Assembly (NCBI GenBank): GCA_000434835.1
Contig: FR881467.1
Location: 1 to 60,235, forward strand
DNA: 60,235 bases
Direction of reading: 5' to 3'
From: Clostridium sp. CAG:594
GTDB lineage: Bacteria; Bacillota_I; Bacilli_A; RF39; UBA660
Shown piece by piece: positions 1-8,125 of this stretch (its first letter is position 1; each line of letters begins with the position of its first letter). The notes under the pieces are model-generated. The model had not been told where the DNA came from. It did no database searches and saw only the letters and a list, made by a program, of their open reading frames with translations. Position numbers and translations under genes: made by a program.

Positions 1-743
1 TCATTATTCAAGTATTTATTATTACCAAAGTACTTATCATTATAGTTATTTTTAAGAATATCGTACTTATTATCATAGTTATTGTTAAGATTATCGTACT
101 TATTATCATAGTACTTATTAATATTATTTATGTAATTATCATTAAATAATATTCTATCATCTACATCATAATTGGCTGTTATTTCTTCCAAATATTCTCT
201 ATATGCTTTAGATAATTCTTTTGCATCTGGTTTTTCATCAACTTTTTCAATATAAAAAGAGATAGAATTTAATAATTCTATAGGAATAGAACATATTAAT
301 TTATAGGAATTATTTTCACAATTTGAATGATCATTATTAATTAATAAACTATCATTTTCTAAATCAATTGTATATTGTCCATGTGCCAATGAATCTCTTA
401 CTTTATTAAAGATCCATAATGATTCAGTCAATTTTTGAGAATCAATATTATTTTCTTTTAGCATTATTGATGTATTATCAATCTTATAGTCACCATTTTT
501 CTTTATTTCGTCTGCAAATGACAATATTGCGGGTATATATTTAGCATATTTAACATTATTAAAATATAAAATTTTATTTGCAGAGTCCTTTTTTAAAATA
601 CTTTCTTTTAATAAAATAAATTTTGAAATAGTAAACATTAAATAATACTCTTTACCTAATTTTTTCTTATTTCCATCAAGTAGATTTTCTACTAGTTCTC
701 TAGATAGTTTTATTAATTCTTTCATTTCTTCTCTCACTTTCAT
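1..743 (-). CDS. HEPN-motif protein, cut by left edge
   Basis: An open minus-strand frame begins at 743 (or at the in-frame ATG at 725, which has a better GAGAGAAG ribosome binding site) and runs off the left edge without a stop. Near residue 110 it reads KVRDSLAHGQY, an R-x4-H motif of the HEPN superfamily, often found in RNases and toxin or defence proteins. The part next to the edge is Asn/Tyr/Lys-rich with repeats of the YDNKYD type. It starts 12 nt after the UDG-like gene and is probably co-transcribed with it. The HEPN call rests on this motif and the helical character around it; the activity is unknown. Confidence 0.6.
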   Translation of the reverse strand, partial: MKVREEMKELIKLSRELVENLLDGNKKKLGKEYYLMFTISKFILLKESILKKDSANKILYFNNVKYAKYIPAILSFADEIKKNGDYKIDNTSIMLKENNIDSQKLTESLWIFNKVRDSLAHGQYTIDLENDSLLINNDHSNCENNSYKLICSIPIELLNSISFYIEKVDEKPDAKELSKAYREYLEEITANYDVDDRILFNDNYINNINKYYDNKYDNLNNNYDNKYDILKNNYNDKYFGNNKYLNN

Positions 744-755
744 AACATCAATTCT

Positions 756-1430
756 TTACAAATAATTTTTTATTATCCATTTTATATCTTCTATAGCTTT
801 ATCTATGTTAAAAATGCCATTTCCAACCGGATAATATACTGGAAATATCTTATATAATTTTCCGTTTATTTCTTTTTCAAAGTACTTTTTTCTAACATCG
901 GATACTGATATTTTTTTATCTAAAATAATAGAACTTACCTGATTGCCAAACGTAATAATTATTTTAGGATTTACTATATTAACTTCCTTTAATAATAATT
1001 CTAAATAGCTTTCTAAAATTTCGTCTGTTAAAGGTCTAGCATCAATTTGAGTACATTTTCCTAAGTTTGTTATAAAATAGTTCTTATTTTCTACTTCATG
1101 GTATACTTTCTCTGCGAAAGCATAATCCCAATCCTTTGGCTTCTTTTCTACTATTTCATTATATAAATCATCACTTAAAAGTTCTACGCTGTGAAATAAC
1201 TTCCATATGTTTTTAGTACCAATCCAAGGAGATTTTATGCCTTTCCAAGTATTTTGACTTGCTATATTCCTTCCTGTCGGATTCATAAATACAAAACAAA
1301 TATCTGGATTATTTATTTTTCCACCATTTGTAATCGCATTCAAACTTTTATCCCCATACTTTTTTTGCATTCTATTATATTTTTTATTAATTTTTAAAAG
1401 GCTTTCTTCCCTACTTTTTAATTCTGTCAT
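756..1430 (-). CDS. uracil-DNA glycosylase superfamily-like protein
   Basis: This 224-aa protein has the layout of small UDG-superfamily proteins. An FVFMNPTGRN segment near residue 47 sits where family 4/5 enzymes have GxxPG, a beta strand KIIITFGNQVS follows near residue 155, and YYPVGNGI near residue 198 sits where the HPS-type loop is expected. These motifs are divergent, so substrate and activity are uncertain. A GGGAG site precedes the ATG. It lies between the rhomboid gene (14 nt away) and the HEPN-motif gene (12 nt), in one direction. It could be a repair enzyme or a repurposed nucleotide-binding protein paired with the HEPN gene. Confidence 0.6.
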   Translation of the reverse strand: MTELKSREESLLKINKKYNRMQKKYGDKSLNAITNGGKINNPDICFVFMNPTGRNIASQNTWKGIKSPWIGTKNIWKLFHSVELLSDDLYNEIVEKKPKDWDYAFAEKVYHEVENKNYFITNLGKCTQIDARPLTDEILESYLELLLKEVNIVNPKIIITFGNQVSSIILDKKISVSDVRKKYFEKEINGKLYKIFPVYYPVGNGIFNIDKAIEDIKWIIKNYL

Positions 1431-1444
1431 AATTTTCTCCCAAC

Positions 1445-2005
1445 TTACTTAAACACATAAAATCCAAATATAAATCCGCATAAAGCTCCAATTAAATGCC
1501 CAGTATGTGATATGTCATCCTTTTTAAATATTCCTGAAATAATTTCGTTTATAACGTAGAAAATGCAAATTAAAATTAGTGTTATTGGTACCTTTCCCGT
1601 TGTTATATTAACGAATGAAGAAAGAACTATAAGCATAAATACAATCCCACTTGCACCAAGAATTTTTTTGTTTGTAAAAATCATGTTAATTATTCCTGTT
1701 ATAATAGCAGTTACTAAAATCATAATGGTTAAATTCTTACTACCATATTTTTCTTCTATCATAGGACCAATTAGAAGAATATATAAAAAATTATTCATAA
1801 AATGGTTCCAATCTGCGTGACCAAATATATGAGTTACTAATCTTACGTAAGTAAGTGGTTTTAGTAAACTACTTCTATAAGATGAAAATAAAACATTATT
1901 GCTCTTACCCTTGGTTATATAATTTAGTATAAGCGCTATTAAAGATATAAAGAAAAAGGTTAATATAACAACTGAGTTATAACCTAAATGATTAATAAAT
2001 TCCAT
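1445..2005 (-). CDS. rhomboid-family intramembrane serine protease
   Basis: A polytopic membrane protein of about 186 aa. It carries the rhomboid signatures in order: an HIFGHADWNHFMNN segment (HxxxxxHxxxN type), GASG with the catalytic serine, and SHTGHLIGALCG with the catalytic histidine. Rhomboids cleave transmembrane segments of other proteins inside the bilayer; the substrate here is unknown. The ATG at 2005 is chosen because AGAGG lies 9 nt upstream; the ATG at 2014 overlaps that ribosome binding site. The family assignment is secure; the biological role is not shown. Confidence 0.88.
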   Translation of the reverse strand: MEFINHLGYNSVVILTFFFISLIALILNYITKGKSNNVLFSSYRSSLLKPLTYVRLVTHIFGHADWNHFMNNFLYILLIGPMIEEKYGSKNLTIMILVTAIITGIINMIFTNKKILGASGIVFMLIVLSSFVNITTGKVPITLILICIFYVINEIISGIFKKDDISHTGHLIGALCGFIFGFYVFK

Positions 2006-2051
2006 AACTATCATCCTCTTTTTAATTATATCATAACAAACTATTTATAAC

Positions 2052-2083
2052 AAAAAAATTATGGCTTATAAATACCATAATTT
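2052..2083 (-). terminator. terminator after mnmA
   Basis: A perfect 9-bp stem (AAATTATGG with CCATAATTT) around a 10-nt loop is followed on the minus strand by a T run. It overlaps the 3' end of mnmA. Confidence 0.75.
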
Positions 2084-3172
2084 CTCTCCGTTTTTCCTTA
2101 CCTCTTTAATGATACCGCCACCTAAGCATATATCACCATCATAAAATACACATGCTTGTCCTGGTGTTACTGATTTAACACCTTGTGGATACTTAACTAA
2201 TATTTCATCATCATTTAACCACTCTAGGCTAACTTCAACATCTTTTTGTCTATATCTAAATTTTGCTGTACATTTTTCTTCTTTTTTTTCATAAGTCCAG
2301 TTTATTTGGTCTACAACGCAAGAAGTTGTAATTAAATATTCATCATTACCTGATTCTATATACAAAATATTTTTATTTAAATCTTTACCAACTACAAACA
2401 TCCTGTTTTTTGTTCCACCAATATCAAGGCCTCTTCTTTGACCTATTGTATAATGCATAAGTCCTATATGACTTCCTACTTTTTTACCAGTTTTTATATC
2501 AACTATGTCTCCTGGCTGATTTGGTAAGTAATTCTTTAAGAAGTTAGAAAAGTTTCTTTCTCCAATAAAACATATTCCGGTTGAATCTTTTTTCTTAGCT
2601 GTTACCAAATCATATTCTTCTGCTATTTTTCTAACGTCTGGCTTTATCATATCTCCTATCGGAAATAAGACGTTTTTAAGTTGCTCTTTAGATACTTGTG
2701 ATAAAAAGTATGATTGGTCTTTATTGTCGTCTTTAGCGCGCATTAATTGCCCATCTTTTACCCTGCAGTAATGTCCTGTTGCAATATAGTCTGCTCCTAG
2801 TTTTTCTGCTTCTTTAGCAAACTGATCAAACTTAATATACTTATTACACATAATATCTGGATTAGGCGTTCTTCCCTTTTTTAATTCATCTAGAAAGTAA
2901 GTAAATACATAATCCCAATATTCTTTTATAAAGTCTTTGCGATAAAGTGGTATTCCAAGTTTGTCACATACTTTTTTAGCATCGTTATAATCAACTTCCT
3001 GAGGACATATTCCCTCATCAGTTGTTGGTGCACCTTCTACTTCACCATCTGCAAAAGAATCCCAGTTACGCATAAAAAGTCCAATTACTTCATAACCTTG
3101 TTTTTGAAGCATAATTGCAGCGACTGATGAATCAACACCACCACTCATTCCTATTACTACCTTTTTCTTCAT
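2066..3172 (-). CDS. mnmA: tRNA-specific 2-thiouridylase MnmA
   Basis: MnmA uses ATP and a sulfur relay to thiolate U34 of Lys, Glu and Gln tRNAs. The protein is about 368 aa, normal for the family. It has the N-terminal PP-loop SGGVDSS (near residue 10), the catalytic cysteine in NPDIMCNKYIKF, and the second active-site cysteine in TGICFIGERNF. The C-terminal barrel ends with TPGQACVFYDGD. An upstream GTG at 3181 exists, but AGGAAG 8 nt before the ATG at 3172 sets the start. It lies downstream of nrtR and is separated from it by a terminator, so it is probably a single transcript. Confidence 0.96.
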   Translation of the reverse strand: MKKKVVIGMSGGVDSSVAAIMLQKQGYEVIGLFMRNWDSFADGEVEGAPTTDEGICPQEVDYNDAKKVCDKLGIPLYRKDFIKEYWDYVFTYFLDELKKGRTPNPDIMCNKYIKFDQFAKEAEKLGADYIATGHYCRVKDGQLMRAKDDNKDQSYFLSQVSKEQLKNVLFPIGDMIKPDVRKIAEEYDLVTAKKKDSTGICFIGERNFSNFLKNYLPNQPGDIVDIKTGKKVGSHIGLMHYTIGQRRGLDIGGTKNRMFVVGKDLNKNILYIESGNDEYLITTSCVVDQINWTYEKKEEKCTAKFRYRQKDVEVSLEWLNDDEILVKYPQGVKSVTPGQACVFYDGDICLGGGIIKEVRKNGEKLWYL

Positions 3173-3231
3173 AAGTACCACTTCCTTTTTTTATCTTTTA
3201 TATTATAGCACAAACAAATATTTATTTAAAT

Positions 3232-3256
3232 AAAAAAAGTCTTAAGCTTTAAGACT
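3232..3256 (-). terminator. terminator after nrtR
   Basis: A perfect 8-bp stem (AGTCTTAA with TTAAGACT) and a 3-nt loop are followed by seven T on the minus strand. It overlaps the nrtR stop codon. Confidence 0.8.
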
Positions 3257-4088
3257 ATTTCTTATTATTTTTATATCTAAATAAAGCTGATGGTCTATGT
3301 CCTCCACCTGTTTGAACTTTATCTGTTTTTTCTACCTTGTTTGCAATTATTCTTCTAAATGCCGGATCAAGTAATTTCTTACCTAAAATCACTTCATATA
3401 CTTGTTGCAATTCCCCTAAAGTAAAATACTTAGGCATCATATTAAATACTATATCAGTATACTCTATTTTATTTTTTAATCTTTCAATGCCACTTACTAT
3501 AACTAATGGGTGGTCAAAAGCTAGCTTATCATTTTTTATTATGTTAAAATCATATCTATCCGTTGTTTTATCCCTTAACTTTTTACCAACTACAAACTTA
3601 ATTTCCTCTATTCCATTATCTAATGTAACGTTATATGACTTCTCATCTTCTAACATAAAAACATTGAACCAAGATGCATTGTCACTAAGCTTATCCATTA
3701 ATCTATTTTTATCAACCAAGGCCATATATGATGTAGATATAACGCGCATTCTAGGATCTCTTTTTATATCACTAAAAGTATATAATTGTTCTATATAAAT
3801 ATCCTTTAAATTAGTTTCTGTTTTTAACACTCTTTTAGCAGCCTCATCTAAAGTTTCATCAATTCCAACAAAACCACCAGGTAAACACCATTTACCTTTA
3901 AAAGGATAATTATCTCTTTTTACAAGTAAAATACTAAACTTTTTTTCTGATAACTTTCTATAATTTCCAGTATCCTCGTTTGATACACTCATAATTAATA
4001 TATCAGTTGTCATAGATAATTTTTCAAAGACACTAGAATCATAATCTTTTAAAAACATTTCTTCACTGTTATATACTTTTCCATCCAT
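3255..4088 (-). CDS. nrtR: NrtR-type Nudix-related transcriptional regulator
   Basis: A 277-aa protein with an N-terminal Nudix fold and a C-terminal winged-helix-like region (around residues 215-270, including LGELQQVYEVILGKK and FRRIIANKVEKT). The Nudix box keeps G-x5-E-x7-R, but the catalytic REUxEExGU part reads RVLKTETNL, so two glutamates are lost. Loss of hydrolase residues plus a winged helix is typical of NrtR, a repressor of NAD genes that senses ADP-ribose or related NAD metabolites. A complete NAD salvage operon lies 2.5 kb upstream on the same strand, which supports the call. It has its own promoter. An active Nudix enzyme is less likely given the box. Confidence 0.8.
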   Translation of the reverse strand: MDGKVYNSEEMFLKDYDSSVFEKLSMTTDILIMSVSNEDTGNYRKLSEKKFSILLVKRDNYPFKGKWCLPGGFVGIDETLDEAAKRVLKTETNLKDIYIEQLYTFSDIKRDPRMRVISTSYMALVDKNRLMDKLSDNASWFNVFMLEDEKSYNVTLDNGIEEIKFVVGKKLRDKTTDRYDFNIIKNDKLAFDHPLVIVSGIERLKNKIEYTDIVFNMMPKYFTLGELQQVYEVILGKKLLDPAFRRIIANKVEKTDKVQTGGGHRPSALFRYKNNKK

Positions 4089-4113
4089 ATTAACACCTCT
4101 TTTATATAATCTG

Positions 4114-4143
4114 ATTATAACACATTATCAAATTCATAATCAA
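4114..4143 (-). promoter_or_regulatory. promoter of nrtR
   Basis: TTGATT, an 18-bp spacer and TATAAT lie just upstream of nrtR on the minus strand, followed by an AGAGGTG ribosome binding site. No copy of the palindrome found before pncA is visible here. Confidence 0.5.
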
Positions 4144-4146
4144 ATA

Positions 4147-6357
4147 TTACTTTAAAGACTTTCCATTAACTCTTCTTTCATATTCTTCTTTTAGGTAACT
4201 ATTATTTTCGTCGGTCATTATTTCACCTCCAATATATTCTATATTACCCAAGTCTGTTACTTTAGAAAAGGGAAAGTATGCGGTTCTTCCTATACTTTGT
4301 AATTTTCCTAAATATATTATGTTAGAAGTATTAAAGTATGCATCTCCTCCGATATTTTGTAATTCTCCTAAGGTTGTTATTTTAGAATTAGCGAAGTCTG
4401 CATTTCCTCCTATGCTTTGTAATTCGCCTAAATTTGTTATTTCAGAATATCTAAAAGATGCAGAGCCTCCTATACTTTGTAATTTTCCTAGGTCTGTTAT
4501 TTTAGAACTAGCAAAGTTTGCATCTCCGCCTATAATTTGTAATTTTCCTAAGTTTGTTATTTTAGAATCAGTAAAGAATGCATTTTCTCCTATGATTTTT
4601 AATTTTCCTAAGTCTGTTATTTTAGAATTAGCGAAGTCTGCATTTCCTAAATTTCCTAATATTATTTTATAAGGACATCTTGTTTCTTCTTTTGGAATAT
4701 AATCACCTACACATATTTTTTCTTCAGTACAATTATAATATTCTGCTAAGTATTTTTTTATCTTAGGAAGTTTTTTTAACTCTTCTAAATTAGAATTTGT
4801 ACCAAAATGACTTCTATAATCAGAATGCAATAAATCTTCTATGAGTTTTGGAGTCTCTTCACTGTTAAATGTACCATCCTCTATTTCTTTACTATATCTT
4901 ATTAATCTTTTGTTCCATTCTTCTTTATCTAGCCAGTTCTTTCCATTTTTAATATCTTTATTATTTTCTAAAAATGATATTGCAACATCTCTATATTCTT
5001 CTTCTAATTCTTGTGCATTTCCGTTTTTTATTCCTCTTACTTCATCTATTTCATTTCCATTCATCTTAACCGCTATATGTGGTTTATTATCATTATCTAT
5101 AAATACGTAAAAGTCTCCTTGTTCTAACTGCGATGATGCTAGTGTTTTTGTACACCATGGTGTATCTTGCACTAGTGTCTTTAGTTTTAGTACGTTTTCT
5201 GCGTAATTCTTGTTATCACTTGCTCTACCATCAAACTTAATCCATTTTCCCATTCCATATGTATTTACGTTTTTAAGAGTTATTTCAGATGTTTCTCTTA
5301 CCACATTATTAAACTCTGCTACTCCTGCATAATATAGTTCTTTAAAGTTTTCATATGTATCTAAATTATTATATATTACGTTTAATACTTTTTCATTTAA
5401 AAGCATATGTCCTTCTATTGTTTCATTTAATTTTCTTTGTTTAACTATTACTTTAGTATCATCTTTTTTATATACTTTTAATAATGTTTCTCTAAGCATT
5501 AACGCTTTAAATGCATCTTCATAATTAGCGTTTTTTATAAAGTCTACTATGTGTTTATATTCTTCATATAATTTTTCACTATAAATATTAGATAATTCTT
5601 CTAAAGCCTTTATTTTATTATCTCTTATATAATTAGCCTTATCTTTTTCTCCTCTTTGTTCTAATGCTTTTAATTCACTTTCATATTCTCTTATTAGTGA
5701 TTGGCTATCTAAACTTATTTTAAAAGTATCTTTATCTAAATTATATAGTTTATTTAGTTCTTTTTCTATATCTTCTTTTATTACTTGTTCTTTATTATTG
5801 CTTGGAAATAATGGCATTATTCCATCATAATTTTTATTTTTATAATAGTTTGATGCAAATATCTTTTCCCATTTTGTTAAGTTCATATTTCTTATATTAT
5901 TATTCATATTTAATATAAGATACCTTCTACTATCAGTTTCTTTCTTTTCTGCTTTTAGTATTTCTTTACATAAGTCTTCTAACTCTTCTTTTTTAAAGTA
6001 TGGAAAGTCTCCTACTAACACATCTATTACTATTTCGTTATCTATTATTCCTTTTTCTATTTCATCAAAACTATATATACCAAAGTATTTTAATTCGTAT
6101 TCTTCTTTTAATTCATCAAAGATATTATTTTCTTTTAACCTTTTTATTACTCTTTCTTTTATTTTATTAAAAATTTCTGTTTCTTCAAAAAAGTGTAATA
6201 ATTCATGCATATTTACATTTTTTAAGTCTTTCTTGCTATTTAAATTTAGGTATATTGTATTATTTTCTTCATATCCACAAATGCTTTTATCATCATAATA
6301 AAATACTGTTTCAATACCAAATGTTTTATTAAAGGTCTCTATTTCTTTATTTGTCAT
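4147..6357 (-). CDS. large HExxH protein with C-terminal 20-residue repeats
   Basis: A protein of about 736 aa of unknown function. HELLH at residues 51-55 followed by acidic residues fits a zinc-metallopeptidase helix (HExxH). The middle is helical and charged, then a conserved-looking block reads TPWCTKTLASSQL, FYVFIDNDNKPHIAV and EVRGIKNGNAQ, loosely like PcfJ or phage-type proteins. The C-terminus has seven tandem 20-residue repeats (ANFASSKITDLGKLQSIGG type), probably a beta-solenoid. The ATG at 6357 is chosen over TTG at 6372 because GAGG lies 9 nt upstream. The start overlaps the 53-aa ORF by 11 nt, so the two are translationally coupled. It may be an accessory or phage-derived gene; the function is not known. 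Confidence 0.7.
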   Translation of the reverse strand: MTNKEIETFNKTFGIETVFYYDDKSICGYEENNTIYLNLNSKKDLKNVNMHELLHFFEETEIFNKIKERVIKRLKENNIFDELKEEYELKYFGIYSFDEIEKGIIDNEIVIDVLVGDFPYFKKEELEDLCKEILKAEKKETDSRRYLILNMNNNIRNMNLTKWEKIFASNYYKNKNYDGIMPLFPSNNKEQVIKEDIEKELNKLYNLDKDTFKISLDSQSLIREYESELKALEQRGEKDKANYIRDNKIKALEELSNIYSEKLYEEYKHIVDFIKNANYEDAFKALMLRETLLKVYKKDDTKVIVKQRKLNETIEGHMLLNEKVLNVIYNNLDTYENFKELYYAGVAEFNNVVRETSEITLKNVNTYGMGKWIKFDGRASDNKNYAENVLKLKTLVQDTPWCTKTLASSQLEQGDFYVFIDNDNKPHIAVKMNGNEIDEVRGIKNGNAQELEEEYRDVAISFLENNKDIKNGKNWLDKEEWNKRLIRYSKEIEDGTFNSEETPKLIEDLLHSDYRSHFGTNSNLEELKKLPKIKKYLAEYYNCTEEKICVGDYIPKEETRCPYKIILGNLGNADFANSKITDLGKLKIIGENAFFTDSKITNLGKLQIIGGDANFASSKITDLGKLQSIGGSASFRYSEITNLGELQSIGGNADFANSKITTLGELQNIGGDAYFNTSNIIYLGKLQSIGRTAYFPFSKVTDLGNIEYIGGEIMTDENNSYLKEEYERRVNGKSLK
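4225..4644 (-). repeat. seven tandem 60-bp coding repeats
   Basis: Seven in-frame units of exactly 60 bp (20 codons) encode the C-terminal repeats of the HExxH protein. Key positions are F3-x-x-S-x-I-T-x-L-G-x-L-x-x-I-G-G. Copies differ by substitutions but not by indels. This is a protein repeat, not a CRISPR array. Confidence 0.9.
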
Positions 6358-6508
6358 TTTTAAGTACCTCAAGCACTTCTTTTTGAGTCTTTCCTTCTTC
6401 TAATAATTTCTTTATTTTTGCTTGATTTTCTTTAAACTCTTCTAATTTTTCTCTTGGTATTCTAACTATTTTATTGTCATATGTTAGTGCTAATACTTTT
6501 TCTTCCAT
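6347..6508 (-). CDS. 53-aa charged small protein
   Basis: An ATG at 6508 with AAAGG upstream opens a 53-residue frame ending in TAA inside the start region of the following HExxH gene. The product begins MEEKVLALTYDNKIVRIPRE and is then helical and rich in Lys and Glu, with GKTQKEVLEVL near the end that could be a short helix-turn-helix-like turn. A TATAAT sits about 25 bp upstream (6532-6537) with a weak -35. The 11-nt overlap with the next gene argues that it is real and co-translated. Possible roles are a small regulator or partner of the HExxH protein; no family was recognised. Confidence 0.6.
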   Translation of the reverse strand: MEEKVLALTYDNKIVRIPREKLEEFKENQAKIKKLLEEGKTQKEVLEVLKNDK

Positions 6509-6589
6509 AATTTACATACCTTTCTTAATAAATTATAGCAAATTTATTACTTATTATCTATTTTTGGTAAATATTACTTTACACTTTTA

Positions 6590-8116
6590 CTAATTCATTT
6601 TACTAACTATACCGTTCATAAGAACTAATGCGTTTATTATTTCTTCTTCCCTTTTTGCAAAGGTAAATCTTCCTATTAGATCATCTTTATTTGGCCAAGA
6701 AATTGATTTTCCCATTAAAAATCTTAATTTTATTTTCGAATAAAACAAAGTTACTAAATCTTCTTCTGTTTTTATCATAAAATCTTTATACATCTTATTT
6801 TTTAATTTAGTAAAATCTATTACAACAAAAAAGCCAGCTTCAGGTTCTAACCCATTTATTATATCTACATCTTTTATGCCTTCTTCTAATAATAATGCGC
6901 CATCTTTATTTATTTTTCTAACTCTTTTATTTATCTTTCTTTTTAGGTTTTCATCTTCTATACTACTTAGCCCCATAATTAGTGACTTAAGCAAATTATA
7001 TCTATAATAATACTCTTTATTTAATTTATTAAAATATTTTTTATATGCATTATTTCTTTTTTTACTTGTATTAAAGGCCCCAATAAGTGCTTCACCTATT
7101 ATTTGAGGAGCTGCATCCATCTGCTGGAAGATACGGTTTATTACTTCTCTTATTATTACTTCATCTGCTACAATAAACCCTGCTCTTAACGATGCAAGTC
7201 CATATGATTTTGATAACCCAAATAGTGAAATGGTGTTTTTAAATGCACCTTTTAAAGATGCAAGTGGTACTGCAATGTTAGAATTATCATAAGTTATATC
7301 TCTATATATAAGATCATCTATTATAAAAACATCGTTTTTTTTGCATACTTTTACTAAGTTATTTAAAATATTTAAATTCTTTTTACCCATTACTTTTCCA
7401 GATGGATTACACGGATTTCCATTAACATATGCAACAACTTTAGGTGTGTAGCTTAAATTAGTGTATTTTCTTTTAAGCTTTTCATTTATTTCTTTTATAA
7501 ATTTATCTAATTTATTAGGGTTAATTATATATCCATCTTCTTTTTCTAAGGCAATTATTTCAACGTTAGCATTTATTCTTTCGGGCTTAAAACCAAATAA
7601 ACCATAGTTAGGTCCAGTCATTATAACAACATCATAAGGGCGTGCTATAACATCTAAAATAAGTCCAAAAGCGTGTGAAGTTGATACCGTAAGCGTTATA
7701 TTATGTATTGATAGTCCTTTACTATCTACATCATCATAAGAGTAAGGTTCATCATTAAAAAAGCCTTCTTGTTCTACGTAATCTAACAGTATTTTTCTTA
7801 CTCTATCATCACCTTCAGAGTAAGGATATTTGTAAAGGTCTTTTCTTAAAATACTTTTTATCATACTATTAAGTGCTGGTTTAAATGCTGGATAATCAAG
7901 CGGGTTTCCACTTGTAAAGTTATAATCTTTAACATTTTTATCATAATACTTAGATAGTAACTCATCATAAAAATCAAATCCATCCGCAACATCTTTAACG
8001 TACCTAGAGTAATCTTTGTCATCTAGCCTTTTCCCTACGTATGGAAATCCAACTTTTCTTAAAGACAAATAGGGATATCTTTCGATAACCCTTTTAATTA
8101 TATTATTTTGTTTCAT
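6590..8116 (-). CDS. PLP-dependent class I/II aminotransferase-like enzyme
   Basis: A protein of about 508 aa with the fold-type I PLP signatures: a GPNYG segment, NGNPCNPSGK (substrate/PLP contact), FIIDDLIYRD (Asp that binds the pyridine nitrogen and Tyr), and LFGLSKSYGLASLRAGF containing the Schiff-base lysine. It is longer than ordinary aspartate aminotransferases (about 400 aa) and closer in size to aspartate 4-decarboxylase-type enzymes. The start at 8116 has GTAGGTG 6 nt upstream, and this overlaps the nadK stop. It is the last gene of the NAD operon, which hints at a link to NAD or aspartate metabolism, but substrate specificity cannot be read from the sequence. Confidence 0.8.
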   Translation of the reverse strand: MKQNNIIKRVIERYPYLSLRKVGFPYVGKRLDDKDYSRYVKDVADGFDFYDELLSKYYDKNVKDYNFTSGNPLDYPAFKPALNSMIKSILRKDLYKYPYSEGDDRVRKILLDYVEQEGFFNDEPYSYDDVDSKGLSIHNITLTVSTSHAFGLILDVIARPYDVVIMTGPNYGLFGFKPERINANVEIIALEKEDGYIINPNKLDKFIKEINEKLKRKYTNLSYTPKVVAYVNGNPCNPSGKVMGKKNLNILNNLVKVCKKNDVFIIDDLIYRDITYDNSNIAVPLASLKGAFKNTISLFGLSKSYGLASLRAGFIVADEVIIREVINRIFQQMDAAPQIIGEALIGAFNTSKKRNNAYKKYFNKLNKEYYYRYNLLKSLIMGLSSIEDENLKRKINKRVRKINKDGALLLEEGIKDVDIINGLEPEAGFFVVIDFTKLKNKMYKDFMIKTEEDLVTLFYSKIKLRFLMGKSISWPNKDDLIGRFTFAKREEEIINALVLMNGIVSKMN

Positions 8117-8125
8117 ATTACGCAC

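Noticed and set aside
4225..4644. 60-bp periodic repeats as a possible CRISPR or satellite array
   Set aside because: The periodicity is exactly 20 codons inside an open frame, with substitutions that keep the protein pattern; there are no unique spacers.
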